NCBI GenBank assembly: GCA_000242935.3 | Contig: CP007053.1 | Location: 7,115,001-7,179,000, forward strand | Reading direction: 5' to 3' | From: Opitutaceae bacterium TAV5 | GTDB lineage: Bacteria > Verrucomicrobiota > Verrucomicrobiia > Opitutales > Opitutaceae | DNA length: 64,000 nt | Shown: piece after piece, positions 51,364-59,664 of the stretch | Numbering within the stretch: the stretch's first letter is position 1 | How the letters are laid out: the number at the start of each line of letters is the position of its first letter | Made by a program: the position numbers and the translations under genes | Notes under the pieces: generated by a model | The model's database searches: none | What the model was told of the DNA's origin: nothing | What the model saw: the letters and a program-made list of their open reading frames with translations, nothing else

Positions 51364-51860
51364 GCCGGTCCTCTCCGACAACTGAGCCACACCGACCGGC
51401 GGCCACAAACCTCCCCACGCCTCGCATGCGCCTCGGGGTGCTTTTCGCCCGGCTCGCGCTTGGCCTGCTCCTGCTCTGGGCCGGTCTGACCAAGTTGGCG
51501 GCCACCCGGGAGTTTTATCTCGACCTGCTCGCCTATCGCCTGCCCCTGCCCGATTCGCTGCTGCGCCTGACTGCCGCCGTCTTCCCCTGGCTCGAACTGC
51601 TCGTCGGCGCCGGGCTGCTCGCCAACCGGTGGCGAGAGGTTTTTCGCCCCCTGGCGGTGGCAATCACTGCCCTGTTTGTCCTCGCCCTCGGGCAGGCGCT
51701 CGTCCGCGGCCTCGACATTAGCTGCGGCTGCTTCGGCCGGCCTCTTTTCGCCTGGGCCGCCACTCCCGGCTTCGCCCTTGCACGCGCCCTCCTCCTGCTG
51801 TCCGCGGCCCTCTTCCTGCATTTTTCCACCACCGACAAAACAACCAAATCCTCATCATGA
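51360..51860 (+). CDS. MauE/DoxX-family redox-associated membrane protein
   Basis: 166 residues with four predicted membrane helices (LGVLFARLALGLLLLWAGLTKL; LTAAVFPWLELLVGAGLLA; VAITALFVLALGQAL; FALARALLLLSAALFL). The loop motif DISCGCFG holds the Cys pair found in MauE, a membrane protein needed with thioredoxin-like MauD for disulfides in methylamine dehydrogenase. Here it is coupled by ATGA overlaps to a DsbA-like protein upstream and a substrate-binding protein downstream. It likely passes electrons between quinones and the DsbA-like protein, as DsbB does (inferred). Confidence 0.82.
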   Translation: MSRSSPTTEPHRPAATNLPTPRMRLGVLFARLALGLLLLWAGLTKLAATREFYLDLLAYRLPLPDSLLRLTAAVFPWLELLVGAGLLANRWREVFRPLAVAITALFVLALGQALVRGLDISCGCFGRPLFAWAATPGFALARALLLLSAALFLHFSTTDKTTKSSS

Positions 51861-52717
51861 AAAAACGCATCCTCCTGCTGCTTCTTCTCTCCGGCCTGAC
51901 CCTGCGCGCGGCTCCCGTCCAGGGCGCCGACGGCGTGGAAGTGACGGTTGACAGTCCCAGGCGCATCGTCGTCCTCAACCGCTCCTCCGCCGAGATTCTC
52001 CGCGACCTCGACGCCGCCGCTCTCGTCATCGGAGCCGACAGCTCCGCCGCCGAGTTCCTCGGTGGCGAGACCATCGCCAACCTCGGTCATCCCTACCGCC
52101 CCGACGTCGCGGCCATCACCCGGCTCAAGCCCGATCTCGTCCTCGCCACCGAGGACGCCCTGCGGGCGGAACCGGCAACGCAGCTGCGCGCCGCCGGCCT
52201 CGCCGTGCTCGTGCTCGAAAACTCCTCCAAGGACGGCATCGAGGGTCTCAAACGCCGCCTCGCCGCCATCGGCGCCCTGCTCGACAAGGAAGCCGCCGCC
52301 AGGGAATTGACCCAGGCGATCGACGCCCGCCTCGCCCGTCTCCAGGCCGCCAACGCCAGGATCACCCAAAAGAAAAACGTCCTCTTCATCTACCGGCGCG
52401 GCGCCACCAACAGCATCTTTTACGGAGCCGGCAGCGGTCCCGCCCGGCTGGTCGAGCTGGCCGGCGCGCGCTACGCCTCCACCGCCACCGAAAACACGCC
52501 CGTCTCACCCGAGACGCTCGCCCCCCTCGCCCCCGACGTCATCATCGTCCTGCAACGCGGCTTCACCATCGACAACATCCTCACCCTGCCCGGCGTGGCG
52601 GACACCCCGGCCGGCCGCGACAAAGCCATCTACCCGGTCGACAGCAGCATCCGCTGGATCGGCACCCGCTACCTCGACCACGTCGAAAAACTCCACCGCG
52701 ATCTCTATCCGGAATAA
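51857..52717 (+). CDS. Periplasmic substrate-binding protein of an iron/heme/siderophore ABC importer
   Basis: 286 residues, signal peptide MKKRILLLLLLSGLTLRAAP. Same family and layout as 45961-46857: PRRIVVLNRSSAEILRDLDA, LGHPYRPDVAAITRLKPDLVLA, NVLFIYRRGATNSIFYGAGSGPARLVELAGARYAS, SIRWIGTRYLDHVEKLHRDLY. It starts by ATGA overlap with the MauE-like gene and is followed by the permease and ATPase genes, so it is the cognate binding protein of that importer. The ligand is not certain. Confidence 0.87.
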   Translation: MKKRILLLLLLSGLTLRAAPVQGADGVEVTVDSPRRIVVLNRSSAEILRDLDAAALVIGADSSAAEFLGGETIANLGHPYRPDVAAITRLKPDLVLATEDALRAEPATQLRAAGLAVLVLENSSKDGIEGLKRRLAAIGALLDKEAAARELTQAIDARLARLQAANARITQKKNVLFIYRRGATNSIFYGAGSGPARLVELAGARYASTATENTPVSPETLAPLAPDVIIVLQRGFTIDNILTLPGVADTPAGRDKAIYPVDSSIRWIGTRYLDHVEKLHRDLYPE

Positions 52718-52824
52718 AAATTTCCCTCTCCCGGGATCTGGCTTGTTGAGTGTTCGGCGTCGGGCCGTCAACGTGCTCCGTTTTCACCTGTACAATCGAG
52801 CCCGACGCCACTTTCGCCGCCAAC

Positions 52825-53937
52825 ATGTCACCATCCTCGACCCGTGACCAGGTCCGGTCCGCCACACCCGCTGCCCATCCCGGCGTGGCGCGACCGCGTC
52901 GCTGGCCCGTCCTCCTCGTCCTTGCGGCGCTCCTTGTCATTGCGATGATCGTCTCCACCGGCATCGGTGCCGTCGAGATCAGCCCCCTGCAGGTCATCGC
53001 CATCCTGCTCCACAAGCTCGGCATTCCGGCGGAGACGCTCGCCGCGCTCCATCCGAAGCTCGCTTTCGCCGACCAGCAAGCCGCCGTGCTCCACGCCATC
53101 CGCCTGCCCCGCGTCGTCCTCGGCGTGCTCGTCGGCGCGGCCCTGGCCGTCTCCGGCGCGGCCCTGCAAGGCCTCTTCCGCAATCCCCTCGCCGACCCCG
53201 GCCTGCTCGGCGTCTCCAGCGGAGCCTCCCTGGCCGTCTCCGCCACCATCGTCCTCGGCTTCAGTTTTCTCGGCCTCTACACGCTCCCCGTCGCCGCTTT
53301 CGCCGGCAGCGTCGCCGCCATCAGCGTGATCTACACGCTGGCCCGCAAGGATGGCCGCACCAACGTCGCCACCATGCTGCTGGCCGGCATCGCCATCAAC
53401 GCCCTCTGCGGCGCCGGCACCGGCCTGTTCACCTATTTTTCCGACGAGGAACAACTGCGCGCCATCACCTTCTGGCTCCTCGGCTCGCTCGGCGGCGCCA
53501 CCTGGAAATCCGTCCTCAGCGCCACCCCTCCCATCCTCCTCTGCCTCTGCGTGATGCCCTTCCTCGCCAGCACGCTCAACGCCCTCCTCCTCGGCGAGGC
53601 CAACGCCCGCCACCTCGGCATCCCGGTCGAAGCCGCCAAGTGGATCATCGTCGCCATGGTCGCCCTCGGCGTCGGTTCCAGTGTCGCCATGACCGGCATG
53701 ATCGGTTTCGTCGGCCTTGTCGTGCCTCACCTGATACGCCTCTGGCGCGGCCCCAACCACCGCCTCCTGCTCCCGGCCTCCGCCCTCCTCGGCGCGCTCC
53801 TGCTCGTCCTTGCCGACCTCGCCGCCCGCACCATTGTCAGCCCGCTGGAGCTGCCCATCGGCATCGTCACCTCCGCCATCGGCGCCCCCTTCTTCCTCTA
53901 CCTCCTCCTCCGCAAAAAAAGCCTCGGCACGCCATGA
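52825..53937 (+). CDS. FecCD-family ABC permease (iron/heme/siderophore importer)
   Basis: 370 residues from the ATG at 52825, about ten membrane helices. Family marks: AVLHAIRLPRVVLGVLVGAALAVSGAALQGLFRNPLADPGLLGVSSGASLAV, NALCGAGTGLFTYFSDEEQLRAITFWLLGSLGGATW, the coupling region LGEANARHLGIPVEAAKW, and GFVGLVVPHLIRLWRGPNHRLLLP. It forms the membrane pore as a homodimer with the ATPase. Its stop overlaps the ATPase start (ATGA). FRNPLADPGLLGVSSGA is the classic FecCD/BtuC sequence. Confidence 0.93.
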   Translation: MSPSSTRDQVRSATPAAHPGVARPRRWPVLLVLAALLVIAMIVSTGIGAVEISPLQVIAILLHKLGIPAETLAALHPKLAFADQQAAVLHAIRLPRVVLGVLVGAALAVSGAALQGLFRNPLADPGLLGVSSGASLAVSATIVLGFSFLGLYTLPVAAFAGSVAAISVIYTLARKDGRTNVATMLLAGIAINALCGAGTGLFTYFSDEEQLRAITFWLLGSLGGATWKSVLSATPPILLCLCVMPFLASTLNALLLGEANARHLGIPVEAAKWIIVAMVALGVGSSVAMTGMIGFVGLVVPHLIRLWRGPNHRLLLPASALLGALLLVLADLAARTIVSPLELPIGIVTSAIGAPFFLYLLLRKKSLGTP

Positions 53938-54767
53938 CCACCGCCTCCCATGTACTGAGCGCCCGCGGCCTCGCCTACACCGTGGACGCCGGCCGCAAGA
54001 CGCTCCTCGCCGACGTGGACCTCACGCTTCGCCCCGGCGAATTCCACGCCATCATCGGCCGCAACGGGGCGGGCAAGAGCACGCTCCTCAAGCTCCTCAC
54101 CGGCGAACTCCATCCGACCGCCGGCGAGATCGAGCTCTGGCAAATCCCGCTCGCCCGGCACCGCGCGCGCCACCTCGCCCGCCGTCGCGGCGTGCTCGCC
54201 CAGCACACCGAACTCCACTTCGACTACCGCGCGCTCGAAGTCGTGCTCCTCGGCCGGATACCGCATCAACGCAACCAGATCGAGACCGACGCCGACGTCG
54301 CCATTGCCCTCGACTGCCTGCACCGCGTCGGCCTCGCCGGTTACGAGGACCGCAACTACCTGACGCTCTCCGGCGGCGAGCAGCAGCGCGTCCACCTCGC
54401 CCGCGTGCTCGCCCAAGTCACACCCGGCGACGCCCATCCCGACGACGCCGCCTCGCCCGACCACCGCCCGCTGCTCTTTCTCGACGAACCCACCAGCAGC
54501 CTCGACCTGCATCACCAGAACCAGGTTCTGGAAATCGCCCGTTCCCTCACCCGCGACCGCGGCGCCGCCGTGCTCGCCGTCCTGCACGACCTCAACCTCG
54601 CCGCCCGCTATGCCGACACCATCACGCTTCTCACGGCTGGCCGCGTGACGGCCTGCGGCACGCCCGACGCCGTGCTCCGCGAGGACACCCTCCGCCACGC
54701 TTTCAGCCACGAAGTCCGCGTGCAGCGCCACCCCTGCTTCGACTGCCCGCTGGTCATCAGCGCGTGA
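53934..54767 (+). CDS. ABC transporter ATP-binding protein (HmuV/FecE-like)
   Basis: 277 residues. Walker A GRNGAGKST, Q-loop region AQHTELHFDYRALEVVLLGR, signature LSGGEQQRVHLARVLAQ, Walker B LLFLDEPTSSLDLHH, and switch His in AVLHDLNLAARYADT. An insert of about 20 residues after the signature (VTPGDAHPDDAASPDHRP) is common in HmuV heme ATPases, which slightly favours heme as the ligand. The C-terminal VRVQRHPCFDCPLVI is also HmuV-like. It powers the permease encoded directly upstream. Confidence 0.93.
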   Translation: MTTASHVLSARGLAYTVDAGRKTLLADVDLTLRPGEFHAIIGRNGAGKSTLLKLLTGELHPTAGEIELWQIPLARHRARHLARRRGVLAQHTELHFDYRALEVVLLGRIPHQRNQIETDADVAIALDCLHRVGLAGYEDRNYLTLSGGEQQRVHLARVLAQVTPGDAHPDDAASPDHRPLLFLDEPTSSLDLHHQNQVLEIARSLTRDRGAAVLAVLHDLNLAARYADTITLLTAGRVTACGTPDAVLREDTLRHAFSHEVRVQRHPCFDCPLVISA

Positions 54768-54828
54768 TCCGCGCAAGAGCGCCCGCCTGCCAGCCGACCT
54801 TCCTCCCTCTTCCCTCATCGACCGACCA

Positions 54829-55260
54829 ATGAACTGGTTCCTCTGGGCTCTCCTCTCCGCCTTCTTCGCCGGCCTCACCGCCATCCTCGCCAAAGTCGGC
54901 GTGGCCGGCGTCAACTCGCACCTCGCCACCGCCATCCGCACCGTGGTCATCCTCGTCTTCGCCTGGGCCGTGGCCCTCGCCGCCGCGCCCGCGCCGGTCC
55001 GCGAACTCGCCACCCTCTCCCGCCGCACCTGGCTTTTTCTCGTTCTCTCCGGCCTCGCCACCGGCCTTTCCTGGCTTTGCTACTTCCGCGCCCTGCAACT
55101 CGGCGAAGCCTCGCGCGTCGCCCCCGTGGACAAACTCGGCGTCGTCTTCGCCATCGTCCTCGCCGCCGTTTTCCTCCGCGAACGCCTCACCTGGACCCAC
55201 TGGACCGGCGGCGCCCTGATCCTCGCCGGCGTCCTCGTCATCGCCAGCAAGACCAACTGA
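54829..55260 (+). CDS. EamA-type small multidrug/metabolite transporter
   Basis: 143 residues with five predicted helices, a single EamA domain: MNWFLWALLSAFFAGLTAILAKVGV, NSHLATAIRTVVILVFAWAVAL, WLFLVLSGLATGLSWLCYFRALQLGEASRVAPVDKLGVVFAIVLA and WTGGALILAGVLVIAS. Most EamA proteins have two such domains; single-domain forms work as dimers. The APVDK and FLRERL motifs are typical. It follows the importer ATPase by 61 bases. Substrate unknown; export of a siderophore or metabolite would fit, but is not shown. Confidence 0.88.
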   Translation: MNWFLWALLSAFFAGLTAILAKVGVAGVNSHLATAIRTVVILVFAWAVALAAAPAPVRELATLSRRTWLFLVLSGLATGLSWLCYFRALQLGEASRVAPVDKLGVVFAIVLAAVFLRERLTWTHWTGGALILAGVLVIASKTN

Positions 55261-55308
55261 GCGGATATCACCTGCCAATAATCGGGAATCGGGACTTTTT
55301 TTCTTTAT

Positions 55309-55325
55309 TTGAGAATGAGTCTCCA
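55309..55325. promoter_or_regulatory. Candidate iron-responsive operator upstream of the second TonB-dependent receptor
   Basis: TTGAGAATGAGTCTCCA matches 15 of 17 positions of TTGAGACTGAGTCTCAA and also 13 of 15 of the TGAGAATGATTCTCA form of the Fur box. It ends 16 bases before the ATG at 55342. Confidence 0.65.
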
Positions 55326-55341
55326 ATTCAAGTGATTCGTT

Positions 55342-57693
55342 ATGCACTCCCTCATACGAACCAGGATTCCCGTCATGATTACCAAACACACCCGCAACCC
55401 GATTTTCCTTCTGGCGTGCCTGCTCGGCGCACCGGTTTTGCCCGTAGCGGCGGCGACCGCCGGCGACTCCGACGGCACACCGTCCGCCACAGCCCCCGCT
55501 GACGGCGATCCTGCCTCCTCGTCATCCCCGGTTCCGGCCGGCTCCGCCAACCAGGCCACCGTTCTCCCCGGTATCGAGGTCACCGGTGACCGTCCGCAGG
55601 ACAACGCCCTTGCCAGCGTTTCCGGTTTCGTTGCCGGGCGCACGGCCACCGCCACCAAGACCAACACTTCCCTGGTCGAGATTCCCCAGTCGCTCACCAT
55701 CGTCACCCGTGACGAAATGGACAAACGCGGTGTCCAGCGCCTCACCGAAGCGGTCAGCTACGTGGCCGGCGTGCAGTCCGAATTCCAGGGAATCGACAGC
55801 CGCAACGACACCCTCACCATCCGCGGCTTCAAGGCCAGCGACAGCGGTGGCAGCAACAACGTCTATCTCGATGGCCTGCGCACCCTCAACGGCGGCCAGT
55901 GGACCCGGGCCCAGTTCGACACCTTCGGCCTCGAGCGCATCGAGGTCCTCAAAGGCCCCTCGGCCGTCCTCTTTGGCCAGGTCTCCCCCGGCGGTCTCGT
56001 CAACTCCGTCAGCAAACGTCCCTCCGTGGAATCACACACCGAAATCGGTGTCCAGGCCAGCAGCCACAACACCGTGCAGGGCACCCTCGACATCGGCGGG
56101 GCCTCTCCCGCCAGCGACAAGGTCCAGTTCCGCCTCGTCGGCCTCGTCCGCGACGGCGACGCCGAGGTGGATCACACGGAACTCCGGCGCACCTTCTTCG
56201 CGCCGAGCCTTTCGTGGAACCCCACCGAAAAGACCAGCATCACCTTCCTCGCCCAGTACCAGGACGACTCCGGCGGCTCCACCTACCAGTTCCTCCCCGC
56301 CAACGGCACCCTCCATTCCGTCAACGGCCGCAAGATCAGCCCCTCCACCTTCCTCGGCGAACCCGACTGGAACAACTACGACCGCACCCAGTATTCCCTC
56401 GGCTACGCCCTCGAGCAGATCCTCAACGACACCTTCACCTTCCGGCAAAACTTCCGCTACACCCACGTCGAGACCGACTACAAGGCCGTTGTCGGCGGGG
56501 TCGGCGCCGTCAACACGACCACCGGCATGTGGCCCCGCCGCTTCATGTGGGGCACCGGGGAATCCGACGGTTTCGCCGTCGACACCCATCTCCAGGCCAA
56601 CTTCGACACCGGCCCCCTCGCCCACGCCGTGCTCGCCGGTATCGACTATTTCCATACCGACTGGAACGACGTCAACCGCGAGAACCGCCTGCAAACCGGC
56701 CCCGGCGCCGTGCCCCCGATCAATATCTTCGATCCCGTCTACTCCGGCGTCGGCAACGCCACCAACCCTCTCTACCTGCTGCCCCGCAGCAGCAGCGACG
56801 TCACCGAATGGCAAACCGGCGTCTACCTCCAGGACCAGGCATCCTGGAAAAACCTGCGCGCCACCCTCGGAGCCCGCTACGACTGGACCGACAACAAGAC
56901 CCTCAATCGCCTGAGCGGCGTCACCAGCGAGATGGACCCCGGCAAGTTCACCTGGCGCGCCGGCCTCACCTGGCTTTTCGACAACGGTCTCGCCCCCTAC
57001 GCCAGCTACTCGACCTCCTTCGAACCCGTCAGCGGCAGCACCGCCCCCGCCCGCGGCAGCAACCCGTTCGACCCGACCGAAGGCGAGCAGTATGAAGTCG
57101 GCCTCAAGTACAAACCCGCCGGCCTCAACGCGCTCTTCACGGCCTCCGTCTACCAGCTCACCCAGACCAACGTCAGCACACCCGACCCCCTCTACGCCGG
57201 CTACCAGGTGCAGACCGGAGAAGTCCGCATCCGCGGTGTCGAACTCGAAGGCCGCGTTTCCTTCTTCAAGGGCTTCGACGCCATCGCCACCTGGACCTGG
57301 ATGGATTCCGAGATCACCAAGGACACCAACAACAAAGGCAACGAAATGACCGCCGTCCCCGACACCATGGCTTCCCTCTGGCTCGACTACACCCTGCCCG
57401 AGAGCTTCCTCGAAGGCTTCAATGTCGGCGCCGGCGTGCGCTATGTCGGCAAGACCTGGGGCGACAACACCAACAACCCCGCCCTGCGCGTGCCCGACTA
57501 CACGCTCTTCGATGCTGCCATCCGTTACGATTTCGGGAAAAAATTCCCTTCGTTCAAGGGCGCCTCGGTTGCCCTCACCGCCAGCAACCTCGCCGACAAG
57601 ACCTACGTCGCCACCTCCAGCGCCGGCGGCGGCGGCGTCGCCTGGTATGGCTCCGGCCGCAACGTCTCGCTCAGCTTCCGCTACGCCTGGTAA
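55342..57693 (+). CDS. TonB-dependent siderophore receptor (FhuA/FpvA-like)
   Basis: 783 residues from the ATG at 55342; an ATG at 55375 would give a shorter signal peptide (NPIFLLACLLGAPVLPVAAA), but the distance to the operator favours 55342. Plug: GRTATATKTNTSLVEIPQSLTIVTRDEMDKRGVQRLTEAVSYVAGVQ, DTLTIRGFKASDSGGSNNVYLDGLR, LERIEVLKGPSAVLFGQVSPGGLVNSVSKRP, the ferrichrome-type siderophore receptor signature. Barrel strands end in the aromatic SLSFRYAW. It would bring in a hydroxamate-like or other ferric siderophore. The esterase gene follows 169 bases later. Confidence 0.94.
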   Translation: MHSLIRTRIPVMITKHTRNPIFLLACLLGAPVLPVAAATAGDSDGTPSATAPADGDPASSSSPVPAGSANQATVLPGIEVTGDRPQDNALASVSGFVAGRTATATKTNTSLVEIPQSLTIVTRDEMDKRGVQRLTEAVSYVAGVQSEFQGIDSRNDTLTIRGFKASDSGGSNNVYLDGLRTLNGGQWTRAQFDTFGLERIEVLKGPSAVLFGQVSPGGLVNSVSKRPSVESHTEIGVQASSHNTVQGTLDIGGASPASDKVQFRLVGLVRDGDAEVDHTELRRTFFAPSLSWNPTEKTSITFLAQYQDDSGGSTYQFLPANGTLHSVNGRKISPSTFLGEPDWNNYDRTQYSLGYALEQILNDTFTFRQNFRYTHVETDYKAVVGGVGAVNTTTGMWPRRFMWGTGESDGFAVDTHLQANFDTGPLAHAVLAGIDYFHTDWNDVNRENRLQTGPGAVPPINIFDPVYSGVGNATNPLYLLPRSSSDVTEWQTGVYLQDQASWKNLRATLGARYDWTDNKTLNRLSGVTSEMDPGKFTWRAGLTWLFDNGLAPYASYSTSFEPVSGSTAPARGSNPFDPTEGEQYEVGLKYKPAGLNALFTASVYQLTQTNVSTPDPLYAGYQVQTGEVRIRGVELEGRVSFFKGFDAIATWTWMDSEITKDTNNKGNEMTAVPDTMASLWLDYTLPESFLEGFNVGAGVRYVGKTWGDNTNNPALRVPDYTLFDAAIRYDFGKKFPSFKGASVALTASNLADKTYVATSSAGGGGVAWYGSGRNVSLSFRYAW

Positions 57694-57862
57694 ACGCCGG
57701 CTGGACCGCAGTCCGGAGCTTCAACCCGAAACGGGCGATCCCGCGACAACCGCAACCGCCACGTTCCGGGCCCGGGCTCCGGACTGCGAAATCAGCCTCA
57801 ACCTGACCGCAATCCGGCCCGGCGCCGGCAACCCCGCTGTTCCTCCTCTCTCTTTTCCCGCC

Positions 57863-58816
57863 ATGAATCCGATCCGCACCGCCATCACCGCAGCAGTCCT
57901 CCTTGCGTCGGTCAGCCTTTCCCCGGCGGCCGACTGGCAGGACTCTCCCTCCTTCGTCCGCAGCCGGCAGCTCGACCTGCCCTCCGCCATCACCGGACAT
58001 ACCTACCGCATCTTCGTTTCCGTCCCGGAAACCCCGCCGCCCGCCGACGGTTATCCCGTGCTCTACACGCTCGACGGCGATACGAGTTTCCCGCTCGCCG
58101 CCTTTCTCGTCCAGAGCGCCGAACCCCGCGCCGCCGCCTTCGGCATCACTCCCGGCATCGTCGTCGGCATCGGGTACACCGGAGACGAAAAAAACAAAAA
58201 CGCCCGGGCCGAAGACTACACGCCGCCCGCCGCCGACCTCTCCGACACCGGGGACCTCTCCGGTGCGGTCCAAGGCGGCGCCGACCGTTTTCTCGATTTT
58301 CTCGAAAAAGACCTGAAGCCGCTCATCGCCTCGGAATTCAGAATCGACCCCGCGCGCCAGACGCTCTTCGGCCATTCCTACGGCGGCCTGTTCACCCTGC
58401 ACGTTCTCTTCACCCGCCCCGCCCTTTTCCGGCACTACGTCGCCGGCAGTCCCTCCATCTGGTGGGCCAACCGCCACATCCTCTCCGAAAAGGCAGCGTT
58501 CGAAAAAAACCTGCTCCCGCCACTCAAGGCCGCCGGGGCCGTTCCCGATCTCGTCATCGGCGTCGGTTCCAGCGAGCAGACCCCCCGCCCCGACCCGCGC
58601 CTCGCCCATCGCGCGGAAATGGTCATCCGGCGCCGCCAGGTGGACAACGCCCGCGAACTCGCCGCCACCCTCTCCGCCAGCGGACTCTCCACCCGTTTTT
58701 ACCTTTACGAGGACGAAGGCCACGGCGCCGCCCGTGTGCCCGCCATCAACCGCGCCGTGCAGGTTGCCTTTGCCGCCCCCGAACCCGCAGCCGCGCCAGC
58801 CGCCTCCGCAGAGTAA
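57863..58816 (+). CDS. Putative siderophore esterase (IroE/Fes-like alpha/beta hydrolase), secreted
   Basis: 317 residues from the ATG at 57863, with a signal peptide (IRTAITAAVLLASVSLSPAA). Esterase-D-type alpha/beta hydrolase: TYRIFVSVPETPPPADGYPVLYTLDGD, GIVVGIGYTGDE, nucleophile elbow TLFGHSYGGLFTLH (Ser in GHSYGG), AGSPSIWW, and late His in EDEGHGAARVPA. This matches the IroE/BesA/Fes-like esterases that hydrolyse ferric trilactone siderophores in the periplasm. The position behind a siderophore receptor supports it. Exact substrate unknown. Confidence 0.88.
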   Translation: MNPIRTAITAAVLLASVSLSPAADWQDSPSFVRSRQLDLPSAITGHTYRIFVSVPETPPPADGYPVLYTLDGDTSFPLAAFLVQSAEPRAAAFGITPGIVVGIGYTGDEKNKNARAEDYTPPAADLSDTGDLSGAVQGGADRFLDFLEKDLKPLIASEFRIDPARQTLFGHSYGGLFTLHVLFTRPALFRHYVAGSPSIWWANRHILSEKAAFEKNLLPPLKAAGAVPDLVIGVGSSEQTPRPDPRLAHRAEMVIRRRQVDNARELAATLSASGLSTRFYLYEDEGHGAARVPAINRAVQVAFAAPEPAAAPAASAE

Positions 58817-58861
58817 AAAACATGGCGCGGGCCCCGCCGTCCGTGCCACCTTGCCTGCCTC

Positions 58862-59238
58862 ATGTCCAGACCGCCGCTCGTCATCTACACCTACGCCAAA
58901 TGCAGCACCTGTCGCGACGCCACCCGGTGGCTGCGCGACCACGGCCTCGCCTTCGAGGAACGCCCCATCCGCGAAACGCCGCCTGCGCTCGCCGAACTCC
59001 GCGCCATGCTCCGCGCCCAGGGCGGCGAAATCCGCCGGCTCTTCAACACCTCCGGCATGGATTACCGCGCGCAGAATCTGGCGGCCAGACTTCCCGACCT
59101 GACCGAGGCCGAAGCCTTCGACCTGCTCCGCGGCAACGGCAACCTCGTCAAGCGTCCCTTCGTCCTCGCGTCCGACGGCACCGGCCTGGTCGGCTTCAAG
59201 CCCGACGCCTGGAAAAAGGCGCTCCTGCCTGCGGGGTA

Positions 59239-59239
<1 letters not shown>
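58862..59239 (+). CDS. ArsC/Spx-family thioredoxin-like protein
   Basis: 125 residues. YTYAKCSTCRDATRWLRDHGLAFEERPIRETPPALAELRAM shows the ArsC-like CxxC active site (C-S-T-C), then LFNTSGMDYRAQNLAARLPDLTEAEAFDLLRGNGNLVKRPFVL, with the conserved RPF.L loop. The family includes arsenate reductase ArsC, YffB and Spx. No ars genes are nearby, so arsenate reduction is not claimed; the YffB-like, glutathione-linked group is as likely. Confidence 0.88.
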
Positions 59240-59346
<107 letters not shown>

Positions 59347-59404
59347 GCGGACAGTGCGGCGCGTCCGCTGCTGTTCAACCCTAATTTCGGCTCCACGGCA
59401 AACG

Positions 59405-59600
59405 GGGGGAGTGTAATCGGAAGTGGTGAATGCCGGATTGGCAGAAAAAGTGGCACGGGCATCATTGCCCGTGGACGGCGCGAAGCGCCGCCTTCCGGAA
59501 CACGGGCTGGAAGCCCGTGCCACTTCATGGGCAAGGATGCCCATGCCACCCTCACTTCCGATGACATCCCTCCCCCTTCTGCCGATCCGTCTTGAAACTC
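59405..59600. repeat. Palindromic repeat cluster upstream of typA
   Basis: The 319-base gap 59346-59664 holds, in order, GTGGCACGGGCATCATTGCC-CGTG (59452-59475), a GGCGCGAAGCGCC hairpin (about 59478-59490), ACACGGGCTGGAAGCCCGTG (59501-59520) and CATGGGCAAGGATGCCCATG (59526-59545). Outer words TAATCGGAAGTG and CACTTCCGATGA are inverted copies. Translated in one frame it gives HGLEARAT and GKDAHATL, the same peptides as in the rhamnosidase insertion. Confidence 0.8.
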
Positions 59601-59664
59601 GTCCCGGGCGTCGGCACGTTTGACCCCTTTTAGTCGAAAAACGCTACCACGCCCTGTCGTGCTT

